This document shows positions 27,001 to 34,598 of a stretch of 64,000 bases of DNA, in pieces. A model generated the notes under the pieces. The model was not told the DNA's origin, did no database searches, and saw only the letters and a list, made by a program, of their open reading frames with translations. Origin of the DNA: Membranipora membranacea. Taxonomy: Eukaryota > Bryozoa > Gymnolaemata > Cheilostomatida > Membraniporidae. Numbering within the stretch: position 1 is the stretch's first letter; each line of letters opens with the position of its first letter. The position numbers and the translations under genes were made by a program. Where the stretch lies: contig OU612074.1 of assembly GCA_914767715.1 (NCBI GenBank), positions 20,508,062 through 20,572,061 on the forward strand, given 5' to 3'.

Positions 27001-29331
27001 GTAATACAATGAAGTTATAATGGAGCTCACCGCATTGCCTGTGAATAAGAGGAGTAACTTTAGGACCTATAGTGTAAAAATAAATATAGCTTGCGGAGAC
27101 ATAATTCAATACAAACAGACATGACAAAAGAATGTTCTATGAATACTAACCTCCAAGCCCCTGAATAGGGACTAACATAATCAAAGAAAAAATTTAATGA
27201 CCAATTCAAAACACTCTTTCAATAACATTCATTTTTGCTTCCTTAGTTAACACCTGCTGCCTAATCATACAGTTAAGCAAGCTGAGTGTGCTTTGTTGCT
27301 AAGAAACTATACATTTCCTTCCATTGAGAGAAAACAAAAGGAGGTTCTAAAAAGGGGAGTCCCCTCTCTCAACATTTGTAATACAGAACATAATTGATAT
27401 CGATATCAATATACTGTTTTTGCAAATTTCTCAAAACACAACATCAAAACCTGCCTACCAACATTGCTCTATTTTCATTGCAGTTTGTTAGCTTATAATA
27501 AGAAAGGCTTTGGCTGTATAGAATTCAAAACTTGAGATATTTGGACTTTACTTTACTTTGTATAATCATCCAGGCTCGACCGATTTTCAATGCGTCAATC
27601 ACACACAGGGTCTCCAATATCCGTTGTCAATTTATAATACAGAATCAGCACAAACATTGCTCGATTTACTCTTGTTAATCCGTGAGATAAAAGAAATTTG
27701 ATCTAACGTGGGGATAGAAAATAAAGTACAAAAGAGGAGATCGAAACAAGCAACAAACTTGTCGATTAACAACATTATCGTGGTCACATAGTCACCAAAA
27801 ATTTAGGTGTGGAGCGACGCTTTCCCTAAATTATGAATCACTGCTAGGTATGCAAATTGTTTGCAAGTTTTGCTTCCGATGGTACAGCCTCGACATTCAG
27901 CTATTATTAGCTGCAAAATGATGATGATTATTTGGAAATATAGTCATTAATATTATCCTGGCCGATGTAATATGACAAATCAGGCCAAAACAATATATTG
28001 TGAAACCCTAGGGGACAGGAGGTAGCTTTTTCTTTACCTGACAATAACCGAAGACTACAATGATATATAATCGATTGCTATTTTAAAAGACAAATGCGAT
28101 CAGACAATGTAAGGCATAGCACAATCAATTTCATAGATAACTTCAAAGCTTTGCAACTCACCATTTTTCTCTATGTCAGTGTCTGGATTCTTCCCAGTAG
28201 AAGGTTCCTGGACTTCTGAAAATATTGACTATAAACTATAGTTTCTGATGAAGACATATTGAATGTGAAATTAAGGCTGATAGGCTCAAGTATCAGGGCC
28301 GTAGTTCTAGTTGATGGAGGGAGGCACTGCCTCCCCTAAAAAGCTAAATACAGTGGCCTACAAATACTCTAATTGAATAATCCATGTCAGAATCAGCTCC
28401 CCTTGGATTTCCATATGCTTAGTATACAGCTTAAACTGCTCGGGGTTTACTGGTGATGCTTTGGTCTTGCCTCGGACTCGTGCCTCCCCTTCCATTTTTC
28501 TAAACTACGGCCCTATATATTCGAGGTAAAACGCAGGCAAAAATGATATTATATGCTAGAAGATATTGTCGGATGCAAAGGAATTATTAGATGTGTAACC
28601 TAAAATATGTGTGCCTTCAGCTCACAGGTTCATCTCATGTATAAATACCCTAGAGGGGTATATTGTCTAGAGTTTAGTTTAGCTGGCTTTGTGTGTCACA
28701 ATGTTATCTTGCACCAAGTTTTGGCTAGCTGACTCAATATAATATAGAGAGGACGAGTCAATGTAAGCTAGAAATTAATTCAAACCTTATAATTCAAGCA
28801 TTCCTCTTGCAAATACTTTACTCCTGACCAGGGCAGGCGATTCTTTGCGTTTTCAAACCTACACTAACAAAATTTTGTTCTCAAATTATCAATCAAACAG
28901 AGTGAAAGGCTATCTTATCAGTTTAAATCTTTGAATATCAATGACCCTCTATTCCAGTGCATGAGTACCCATGCAATAAAGCTCCGATATGATTGCAGAG
29001 CGTGTTATCCAGACCGTACAACAATTTGCAAAGCAAATAACTCAACCAGACACTTACCTTGTGATGTCTTATTGGTAGGTTTGGCTGGGTATGTAACATG
29101 TTGACCTATAAAGGAAGAAACAAATATAAGGTTGGCAAATACTGAAACAAGCCACGGAAAGTGATTGAAGCCTCAACAAATGCATCAACAATTAGCCTTG
29201 CTGCTAAATTACTTTAAATTTCTTATACATCATTTTGCAATATGTATATTGAATTGGTTGAATTGAATCATTTGCAAATGAAGCATAGATAACATACCTG
29301 GATTAACCTGGACACTTGATGCAGAGCCCAT
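2091..29331 (-). CDS. TRPM-A: TRPM-family cation channel, 30 coding exons, complete
   Basis: Predicted TRPM channel subunit of 1,292 aa. CDS exons in transcript order: 29331-29298, 29105-29058, 28215-28162, 25862-25827, 25121-25055, 24631-24559, 23696-23486, 23065-22869, 22236-22183, 20122-19752, 18971-18812, 18612-18502, 17549-17391, 16372-16319, 15982-15929, 9960-9823, 9517-9458, 9058-8911, 8335-8180, 7430-7331, 6591-6366, 6020-5808, 5681-5454, 4621-4373, 4215-4035, 3789-3699, 3481-3312, 3036-2913, 2752-2683, 2132-2091. Each has a plausible AG acceptor and GT donor, phases agree at every junction, and the total (3,879 nt) divides by three. TRPM identity rests on the ordered MHR, pre-S1, S1-S6, TRP-helix and coiled-coil segments and on exon-by-exon similarity to TRPM-B. 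The ATG follows a likely acceptor, so a non-coding 5' exon is probable. Family membership is secure. Individual microexons in the first 60 residues and the 15.9-17.5 kb linker are less certain. Confidence 0.93.
3312..3789 (-). CDS. TRPM-A S6 and TRP helix exons
   Basis: Exon 3789-3699 encodes S6, WIILGIFMIITNVLLLNLL, ending IAIF. Exon 3481-3312 continues FTFDKVQSKADMLWRYNYY, the TRP helix with its conserved tryptophan, then YEHFDRPRFPLLEALIKLF. This is the standard order behind the TRPM pore. Phases 1-2 and 2-1 fit the flanking exons. Only about a dozen residues separate the filter from S6, so the outer-pore turret is very short. Confidence 0.95.
4035..6020 (-). CDS. TRPM-A pre-S1 to S5 membrane exons
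   Basis: Exons 6020-5808 (pre-S1, LLAAFMPLAVCRLKFV), 5681-5454 (S1, S1-S2 loop, S2), 4621-4373 (S3, S4 and linker) and 4215-4035 (S5 and pore helix/filter), about residues 838-1128. S1 is LAFLTFFAIFMMTEL. The extracellular S1-S2 loop has several cysteines and one GNTT glycosylation sequon. S3 begins WNLVDLCSYLLF, keeping the N-x-x-D pair that helps bind calcium in some TRPM channels. S5 is LALFLVILSFTVLAFGVI. The exon ends RPYFQMYGELFLEDY, a GE-type selectivity filter like that of the TRPM1/3/6/7 group. Confidence 0.95.
6366..7430 (-). CDS. TRPM-A MHR4 exons
   Basis: Exons 7430-7331 and 6591-6366, about residues 729-837. The first gives GAIVAAVALKNLSERAKDHEG. The second holds AEHVLDRCW, then HSWGGCTALGLAY and the strongly conserved FMAQPACASKLQKIMYGDL that precedes the pre-S1 segment in TRPM channels. 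TRPM-B has FMAEPACASKLQKIMFGNL. The intron downstream of 7430 begins close to an AT microsatellite framed by a 20-bp inverted repeat. Confidence 0.95.
7483..7544. repeat. AT microsatellite framed by a perfect 20-bp inverted repeat
   Basis: TTCTAAAACAGATTTATCAT (7483-7502) and its exact complement (7525-7544) flank an AT run. It can extrude as a hairpin. It lies 50 bp from a TRPM-A splice acceptor. Confidence 0.85.
7653..8037. mobile_element. TTAA-flanked MITE, copy 1
   Basis: Ends in the inverted repeat AAGGGCAACCAGGGTTTC / GAAACCTTGGTTGCCCTT, with TTAA at both edges (7653-7656 and 8034-8037). The TTAA target and AAGGG tips suggest a piggyBac- or Kolobok-type non-autonomous element; the choice is inference. 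No coding capacity. It sits in the TRPM-A intron between 7430 and 8180. Confidence 0.85.
8180..9960 (-). CDS. TRPM-A MHR3 helical-repeat exons
   Basis: Exons 9960-9823, 9517-9458, 9058-8911 and 8335-8180, about residues 562-729. Diagnostic pieces are MVENNAEFVQMLLDNGL (TRPM-B: MVESKDEFVQMLLDNGL), FARFIDKQMQ, a charged helical exon ending AETIEDFLEDAVHI, and AARHLFLWAVLFNQKELAELIW ahead of TSDHI. These are the ankyrin-like helical repeats of the TRPM cytosolic domain. The last exon ends in phase 1 and joins directly to GAIVAAVALKNLS in the next one. Confidence 0.93.
8579..8604. repeat. Perfect short hairpin
   Basis: GACACTTTACAA, a TG loop, then TTGTAAAGTGTC: 12-bp arms without mismatch. Intronic in TRPM-A. 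No function inferred. Confidence 0.7.
10690..11420. repeat. Degenerate tandem repeat, about four copies of a 165-215 bp unit
   Basis: Unit starts with the motif GGACCACACTGGACCTCA recur at about 10775, 10950, 11115 and 11329, each followed by a similar A/T-rich body (TGATGTACTATAGCTAGAGG, then AAAACCTCATTTTT). A short-period run of GGACCACAxGACAAAT units precedes them at 10692-10785. It lies in a TRPM-A intron. Confidence 0.85.
11775..12269 (+). CDS. Ser/Thr/Asn-rich ORF in a TRPM-A intron, possible nested gene
   Basis: Open from just after a TAA at 11772 to TGA at 12269; the first ATG is at 11835. The product is hydrophilic, with pieces such as HTENAFSSTSRVEQN and SGWLSNPTSLSLNSTPDEHE. It has no signal peptide, membrane segment or recognised domain. 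A second similar ORF follows at 12430-12672, and small spliced-looking segments occur up to 14.3 kb. It lies antisense inside the 6-kb intron between 15929 and 9960. It may be an expressed nested gene, an old mobile-element ORF, or chance. Confidence 0.35.
   Translation, partial: KNSKTIRQHPTDHDAKKVVAMHCMTSHAHTENAFSSTSRVEQNIEIEKNASVQMAQMALQEGEVAATLTKRSNENRIAISTIQPPSDVENNIISGWLSNPTSLSLNSTPDEHEHQNKLYQPSDWLINEEVDFNGSTTDYPSEKTSLPSHQSETAASGKKTHHLP
12430..12672 (+). CDS. Second hydrophilic ORF, same strand and style
   Basis: 80 codons from ATG to TGA, including SIDIAGTDIQPDNKVLQQ and a basic end (SPFKRAVKKFTTHA). Composition resembles the ORF at 11775-12269, and the two may belong to one transcript. 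No domain recognised. The opposite strand is also open here, which weakens the case. Confidence 0.25.
   Translation: MSHIITTENCHLHASIDIAGTDIQPDNKVLQQSPVNQMTSSNADRLKTASDVGRIMYKDGIMQRHTSPFKRAVKKFTTHA
15653..16415. repeat. Tandem duplication of a 390-bp unit containing a TRPM-A exon
   Basis: 15653-16042 and 16043 to about 16415 are near-identical. Unit 2 starts AACGCAATCTGTTGTCTACT at 16051, exactly 390 bp after the same motif at 15661. Visible differences are few (for example CAGTCAGGG versus CAGTCGGGG), so the event is recent. Each unit holds the 54-nt exon with its splice sites. Confidence 0.95.
15929..16372 (-). CDS. TRPM-A tandemly duplicated 18-codon exon (two copies)
   Basis: Two 54-nt exons, 16372-16319 and 15982-15929, lie inside two copies of the same 390-bp unit. 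They encode KIIEKAAKKFSEGTPTEK and KIIEKAAKKFSEGTLTEK, differing by one residue. Both have intact splice sites and phase 0-0, so zero, one or two copies could be included without a frameshift. The peptide is lysine-rich and looks like an amphipathic helix. It lies in a linker between MHR blocks that TRPM-B does not have. Use in mRNA is inferred from splice sites and frame only. Confidence 0.65.
16905..16965 (+). repeat. tRNA-like SINE fragment
   Basis: GAATCGGTTAAGCGCTTGCT followed by TCATGGGTTTGACCCC resembles the D arm and T arm of a tRNA. It is a diverged fragment in a TRPM-A intron. Confidence 0.45.
16973..17156. repeat. Local direct repeat
   Basis: The stretch from AAATTATCTCACAATTGTCA to TAGAGCAGCCAGAACA occurs at about 16973-17050 and again at about 17079-17156, with minor differences. 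Intronic. Confidence 0.8.
17391..18971 (-). CDS. TRPM-A helical linker and MHR2/3 exons
   Basis: Exons 18971-18812, 18612-18502 and 17549-17391, about residues 382-525. The first carries a charged helix with the acidic-basic run EGDEEEKKK. The second is VLVLNLTQIES followed by an amphipathic helix. The third opens with NLLSMSLEWNRPDLA, the ankyrin-like helix pair shared with TRPM-B (LLMELSLAWNKPPLG), and then adds a lysine-rich tail ending KKVETQKEEGQ that TRPM-B lacks. Phases are 2-0, 0-0 and 0-0. The acceptor of the 18971 exon has a weak pyrimidine tract. Confidence 0.85.
18390..18445 (-). repeat. tRNA-like SINE fragment
   Basis: On the minus strand, CAGCCTTGGTAGCGCGCTTA and then GTAGGGTCAATCCCCATCC resemble box A and box B regions. 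Intronic in TRPM-A. Confidence 0.45.
19752..20122 (-). CDS. TRPM-A MHR2 exon
   Basis: The largest coding exon of the gene, about residues 259-382. It contains LIDPNHSLFVMVDD, then KFGGELDWRIEFEKFL, VPVVSVLLDGGPTAMEAC and the glycine loop PLVVVKGSGRAADLIAEL. TRPM-B 48246-48595 matches it nearly position for position. The VKGSGRAADLI loop is the most conserved part of the TRPM N-terminal region. A long plus-strand reading frame across the same bases is only a shadow of this exon. Confidence 0.95.
20123..22182. other. TRPM-A intron, no features beyond a weak tRNA-like match
   Basis: AT-rich. Around 20385-20430 the minus strand has GAGTTCAAATCCC, like a box B, suggesting an old SINE. Nothing else supported. 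Confidence 0.5.
22183..22236 (-). CDS. TRPM-A 18-codon linker exon
   Basis: A 54-nt phase 0-0 exon (KQVDNSVAAEDDMTLETE) lies between the MHR1 and MHR2 exons, with acceptor TTTCTAG and donor GTAAGC. It is polar and probably a surface loop. No counterpart was found in TRPM-B, whose equivalent intron (43892-48245) is swollen by repeats. Because it is symmetric it may be an optional cassette. Confidence 0.6.
22869..25121 (-). CDS. TRPM-A first TRPM homology region exons (MHR1)
   Basis: Exons 25121-25055, 24631-24559, 23696-23486 and 23065-22869 cover about residues 58-240. Recognisable stretches are AYGNIHFF, HPELVVSILGG, a conserved glycine-rich turn followed by a helix ending LAMAS, then TWVLTPGTHVGVAKLIG and LEDVVLLGVVSY. 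TRPM-B shows the same order (AYGDIHFI, PKLVVSILGG, TWVLTPGTHVGVGKLIG). These motifs are the hallmark of the cytosolic N-terminal TRPM homology region, a Rossmann-like fold that forms the bottom of the channel and in some members binds nucleotides or ADP-ribose. Whether it binds a ligand here cannot be told. Confidence 0.92.
25827..29331 (-). CDS. TRPM-A N-terminal leader: four small exons
   Basis: Exons 29331-29298, 29105-29058, 28215-28162 and 25862-25827 encode roughly residues 1-57. The protein begins MGSASSVQVNP, which fits the MGxxxS/T pattern for N-myristoylation. The rest is hydrophilic, and the fourth exon is acidic (EQEDDGDDDGG). The second, third and fourth exons are all phase 1-1, so each could be skipped without breaking the frame. 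TRPM-B replaces this with one leader exon plus one longer exon. The start was chosen because the ATG lies just after an acceptor and the paralogue has a matching MG start at 39025. Exon recognition rests on splice signals and phase only, so any one of these could be wrong. Confidence 0.6.
25863..28161. other. TRPM-A leader intron
   Basis: No coding signal. The motif GGGAGTCCCCTCTCTCAACA at about 27356 recurs at about 29665, marking a shared repeat family. No boundaries could be set. Confidence 0.5.
28294..28514. mobile_element. Short MITE with CAGGGCCGTAG tips, copy 1
   Basis: Tips CAGGGCCGTAGTTCTAG and CTAAACTACGGCCCT are imperfect inverted repeats. An inner hairpin, GGGAGGCACTGCCTCCCC, lies near the left tip. 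No clear target duplication. It lies in the TRPM-A intron downstream of the 28162 exon edge. Confidence 0.7.
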
Positions 29332-30760
29332 GTCTGATAAACCATCCGAGAGAAGCAGTAGTCTAATTTGATAGTTGCATATTTTACAGCTTTAACCCAC
29401 CTTGACATAATACACAAGCAATACAAATAAAACCGATTGCTGACATGGGTCCAGGGATATATTTTGATTAAAAATTGGTAACAAAGGATATTTTTATGAA
29501 TGGTGCAACTGTATTCAGATTATCATAACAAAACAATTAATCTATTTGATCAGAATTAACAACGATAACAACAAATCTTAGTTTTTTATTCCCTAAGTTT
29601 ACAAGAGTTCACTGCTAGCTATTTGTGTTTAATCATTGAAATCAAAGTACATTGTTTTTTGCAGGGAGTCCCCTCTCTCAACAAAACATCAGCAACCCGT
29701 CGAAGGGAATAGTTTCAATGTGGTTAGACTAAATTCCTAAGGCAGTTCAGTTATAGCTTGTCGGAAACAATCTGATCAGCATTATAGTCTCAATAAAGCT
29801 TGGGTTCAAGGTAGCGCTCTTAGCTCTTAGCCAATGTTGTTCATACTATAAACAACAAGTAACAGGTTAATCCTAGCTATAAAGCAGCAAGAAGTAACAG
29901 CTGTTACTGGGAAAAATACAGAAACTAAGACTCATATGTCAGCATTCATCCAATATAACATGCGGGCTTCATCACCTGAATCGAAGAGGTAATCAGAGGT
30001 TTTGGAACACCTTTTCTTCTACTGAGCAACAATGGGCAGCCATAGAATGAGAAGCACATTTATCAAAATGACATCCATAAAAATATATTCCTTCAGAAAG
30101 GTATCAGAGTATCTTTAATGTCGCAAAATGCCGAGAAAATGTTTAGGTCAGAATAAGAGCATGATTGAATCTCATACTTAAACAACTGGTTGATCAATTT
30201 TACTCATGCATCAAATTATTCTCTGATTCTTTAGCTCCGTAATGATGTGCTTCTTTAGAAAATTGGTCCACTCTTAGTGCAATATATATCTATCGCAGGA
30301 GAGGCCTTCCCGAAAATGCTCACATCAAGCCAGACTAACGTTTTGTGACGTCAGAAGACTGTTTGAGTGATCAGCCTATTGTAAAATCAAAACAAACAGA
30401 GCTATCTTGTATTCAATACAGCAGAAAATCCATGGTGCTGATTTTCATCTTCCACTATGAGCCTTTGCATCCACATCTCGATTGCAACCTCATGGAAGGG
30501 CATTGGCATTCCCATCCCAAAATTTGAGATATGATGTTCTGAAAGTCAGCTCATTTGTGTAAGTTATGCAAATATAGGTCAACACAGAGCACTAAACTAA
30601 GGCTATATTGTGTAGTAAGGTATTCCATGAAAGGCCCCCATTGAATACAATACTCCACTGAAATCCACTGGCTAAGTAAACAAACTTGGAATTTTATACT
30701 ACAACAAGCAAGGCGGTGTGTGTGTGTGTTCGATTGAGAATAAATGACACATACTATAAA

Positions 30761-31097
30761 GGACGAGCTTGTTAGCCACATAGCAGGGTAGGTCGAGGCG
30801 CAGATTGCTAGTAGAGGCGTGGCTTGCTGCTCTTGTTTTATTGGCTACTTATTGTATACAAACATTGTGAAAGCACATGGTTTTATCAGAATTGTGTATA
30901 TTATGATGTCTTATACTTACAAACACTCTTTATATGCTTATGATATATGTCTGTGTAATAGCGCATATAAATTCTTATATTGCCATTGACATGTGCTCAG
31001 TTCTGTAGAAACATCCTATATTTTGCAACACGTGTACTACTAAAACATTTCCAACATTCCAGCTAGTGTTAGACTTTATTTCAGAAGAGCAGGAAAG
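30761..31097 (+). repeat. Left terminal inverted repeat of the MULE
   Basis: Starts GGACGAGCTTGTTAGCCACA and runs to AGAGCAGGAAAG. It is the reverse complement of 34262-34598 except at about two bases (C/A near the tip, G/A near 30963). A decayed partial copy of its inner part follows at about 31098-31145. Confidence 0.95.
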
Positions 31098-31770
31098 TTG
31101 CTTATGATGTATGTCTATGTAATGGCCAATATAAATTCTGTCAACTTGTCTGCTGTTCTTTGTAGGTATTGTGGCAAAGCTTAGAATAATGTGTCAACGC
31201 CTCTTAGAAACCTCAGGAGGGTACGGATTTTTCTCATTCTGGCTTACAAAACCCTGTGACGCCTAAAGCTGGAATATGCATGTTGTGCTTGGTCTCCTCT
31301 CACTAGATGAATCATCCTTAGAAGGTCTATTAATTGGAAAGCCTTGACTACTCTTCAACATGAACACAACAATGATATGTTTGTTAACCACCGGCATCAT
31401 TGACTTTGAGGAGGTCAGACTATGATTTTACAATATAATAAATATAAATATTTATGTATACATTCAAATATCTTTAGGTTGATAAAGACATTTATTTGTA
31501 ATTGATAAGCTGATACATACAATAAAGAGTAAAAGACATGATGTTTCACCCTCGTAACAATTATGAAGCTAAATATTAAAAGAATTCAGTAAATTACATG
31601 AGTTAAAATCATAACTTTGATAACTCTAAACATGCCAGCACGCAAACCACATATTTACAACCCACATTTATTTACTGCCTGAGTAGTCAAATGTGTTAAA
31701 AAATTTAAGGCACAAGAATTAAGTGGTCAATTAATAATTAAATTGGTGCAAAGAGAGAAAAGTATTGATA

Positions 31771-32508
31771 CTAAATCAAGAATGCCCCTCCCCGGCATCT
31801 TCTACACCTGAAGTTGGTCGCTTCGTTTGTGAGGGGCTCAAAGGCTGTCCAGGGAATGTGGACGCACCCCCTGTGGAACCATTCCTTGCACTCCTCACAC
31901 TCAATCATATCATCCGTATCCTGTCCAATACAATTAAACGTTAGTCGGCAGGTGCAGTAGACCTAGAATATAAATAAAATTTTGCATGAGTATAATATAT
32001 GTACTGAACATCTATGTACTGTTCATACATTTTCTTTCATAATAGGTTAAAGTACAAATTTTTATCGAAGAATGTCTAGCTCAAGTTATCTTTACCAAAA
32101 TATTCACAAATGTGAGCTACTTTTTTATATTTATTGGACTAGTAACTTTTATTATATTATTGTTGAAGGTTTATAGATCTAAAATATGGCATTTTTGAGA
32201 AAACCAAAAGGGAGTGCTTGTGGTGTTAATGATCCTACATACCCGATACCATGTTACTTTGGTTGTTCTTCTACAGCGAGGCATGGCAACATCAACTTTA
32301 GGAAATACACTAAAACGACCCTGAGCCAGACAGTCGTGTAGGTGCTGTCTCATTGAAAGTTGGACGTAGCTCGATTCCTGCGGGTCTCCACCAAACAAAA
32401 CTTCGACCAAGTTAGCAACAGCATGCAGGCCACAGTCATGGCTGTTACCTTGTTTTTGTACCATCAGCAGCTTTACATAGATCCTGCTCGCAGGTGTTTT
32501 CTCTAGGC
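31771..32508 (-). pseudogene. Ulp1/C48 cysteine-protease end joined to a PHD finger (transposon protein remnant)
   Basis: Exon 32508-32243 contains RIYVKLLMVQKQGNSHDCGL followed by HAVANLVEVLFGGD. The Q and the cysteine of the DCG motif match the oxyanion glutamine and catalytic cysteine of Ulp1/SENP proteases. Exon 31962-31771 joins in phase 0 and encodes a PHD finger: CTC, DDMIECEECKEWFHRGC and a closing C-x2-C (FRCRRCRGG), ending at TAG. The zinc ligands C-C-C-C-H-C-C-C are all present. The first half of the protease, with its histidine and aspartate, was not found upstream, and the first exon enters in phase 1 with no matching donor. I therefore call it a remnant, although these two exons are intact. 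Confidence 0.8.
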
Positions 32509-32955
32509 CTACAGGAAGAAGAAATAATGTATTAAAAACTTATATAACATATATCTTCTGACCTTGTAGCTTTCAGATCTGTAGCTAGTTTCACTCGCTG
32601 ATGTTTATTAGACTTATCCTGGGTGAGCTGCAATTGTCAAATGCAGATAAAAAAGCCATGTTCGCGAAAATTTACAGTAAGACGAGATATTGGTAATAAA
32701 AAGTTGACCGAAACAAAGATAATGTAACTGGGTTTCTCACAACATACACACATGTGTACATACATTTTAATGCAATTTCCCGTACAATTTTCACTCCATT
32801 GGAGGTGTACAATATTGAGGTTGTCACTTCTGTGGAACATTACAACAGCAATACAGTGAGTAAGTCTAGTTTGTTTGCAAAGATCAAGTGAGGTTTTCAA
32901 CATTACAACAGCATAGAAACAGTAAAAAGCTAAACGAATCATTAGGGATACTCAC

Positions 32956-33917
32956 AACAAAGCCTTGAAAAATGACGCAGCGGGATATTTTGATTGCAGC
33001 AGGACATCCAAGCTTTTTAGTATTCTGAGTACTCATCCGAGTTTTCTTGACCACTGGATGATCTTGATCCATGTCAATCTGAAATAACATAATATTGAAA
33101 TGCCAAGTTGACTTCAATTTATCTTACGCAGTCATATTGTAGAAAGATTGGTTTTTATTTCTAGTTTTACCAGTTTTCAACGTAAATTATTGCATTGTAT
33201 TAATATTGACTAATCCTATGATACAGGTGTCGGCTGGTATTTGATGATAGTTATGTCGTCTGTATATGTTTTAATCTAAATTAGTGTAAACAGAGAATTG
33301 TAATGGGCTAAGGGGAGTTCCAGTGTTTGTTAATAATGGATATGACAGATTATCTCCTACAATTGTTCTCCGGCTCATCTACTATTGATGCTTGTTAACT
33401 AACCAGTCACAATTATGTCTAGGTGATGCAGCATAGGTATAAAGGATCCAAAATCAAATTGCAAGTTTTTTAATAATTTTATTTCACGGTGAGTAAATAT
33501 GTAGGTGCTGATCACTCAGTAAATAAGTGGGCCGACCAACTTGCAAACATCAATGGGGAATTACACAGCCATGATGTGCGAGAGGTTTAATGTAAATCTA
33601 TGGTTGAATTAAATCGTCAGGAACCTCTGATAGTATTATCGTATCAATTCATATTCCAATCTCTTGCAAAACTGAAAAATATTCCCGAGAAGTTTTTTTC
33701 TGAGTAGCACACTTCTGGGTAGACAAGCCTCTTGGTTAGGCATGGTAAATATTTGAACGTGATAGTAAGCTTACCGATCGCCTTTGTTTTTCCTTTCTCT
33801 TATGAGCAGTATGATGATCTTTTCCATATAAACAATGCATGATCGCAGAAGACACATTCACTAAGGCTCTCCCACAATTATCCAAGCGCAGTCGGTGTTT
33901 GCTAAAGTCAAAAGGAT
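32956..33917 (-). pseudogene. FAR1/FLYWCH-like zinc-finger N-terminal exons of the MULE
   Basis: Exons 33917-33775 and 33078-32956 join in phase 0. They read DPFDFSKHRLRL, then CLYGKDHHTAHKRKEKQ, and after the intron KKTRMSTQNTKKLGCPAAIK. The cysteine/histidine pattern ending in GCPAxI resembles the DNA-binding zinc finger at the N-terminus of MULE transposases. The transposase catalytic core should follow but was not seen between 32956 and 32508. The phase mismatch (0 into 1) supports missing exons. Confidence 0.5.
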
Positions 33918-34261
33918 CTAAAATAGACACACAGAACATATTTTCAAATACGGTAAATGTGAACTCTCAGTTGAATATAGCTGCAGTATTTGTTCCCATC
34001 ATTCAACTGCAGTGGTTTCTTCCTTGTTTGTGTCAGCACCATCGAGCGTTGTGATTTATTATTAAATGCAAGTAAGGTAGCACTTGTCGCTGCTTAAATG
34101 AAAAGAAATGAGGCTGCAAAATGTTAAGAATATTCGACATCCACAAACACCAGTTTTGAATAAGGCTAGGATGTATAATAAGCTACCCACCAAAATTCAG
34201 CTCACTAAGTGGTGTTTTCAGTTGCTTCGCTGTGTGGTCATTTGTGAAGGTAGTCGCTCGT

Positions 34262-34598
34262 CTTTCCTGCTCTTCTGAAATAAAGTCTAACACTAGCTGG
34301 AATGTTGGAAATGTTTTAGTAGTACACGTGTTGCAAAATATAGGATGTTTCTACAGAACTGAGCACATGTCAATGGCAATATAAGAATTTATATGTGCTA
34401 TTACACAGACATATATCATAAGCATATAAAGAGTGTTTGTAAGTATAAGACATCATAATATACACAATTCTGATAAAACCATGTGCTTTCACAATGTTTG
34501 TATACAATAAGTAGCCAATAAAACAAGAGCAGCAAGCCACGCCTCTACTAGCAATCTGCGCCTCGACCTACCCTGCTATGTGGCTAACAAGCTCTTCC
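34262..34598 (-). repeat. Right terminal inverted repeat of the MULE
   Basis: Reverse complement of the left TIR, about 335 of 337 positions identical by eye. It ends at 34598 and is followed by the target duplication TACTATAAA. Such similarity implies a recent insertion or recent TIR homogenisation. Confidence 0.95.

Larger units (their letters stand above)
30761..34598. mobile_element. Mutator-like (MULE) DNA transposon, internally deleted, 3.84 kb
   Basis: Bounded by 337-bp terminal inverted repeats (30761-31097 and 34262-34598) that differ at only about two positions, and by a direct 9-bp duplication TACTATAAA (30752-30760 and 34599-34607). Long TIRs plus a 9-bp target duplication are typical of the Mutator superfamily. 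The interior encodes, on the minus strand, a FAR1/FLYWCH-like zinc-finger start, an Ulp1 (C48) protease end and a PHD finger, a combination known from animal and plant MULEs. No transposase core was seen, and the phases of the surviving exons do not join, so the element is probably a deletion derivative. The superfamily call is inference; the transposon itself is directly visible. Confidence 0.9.

Noticed and set aside
30761-34598. Intact autonomous transposon
   Set aside because: No transposase catalytic core and no N-terminal half of the Ulp1 domain were seen, and the surviving exon phases do not join.
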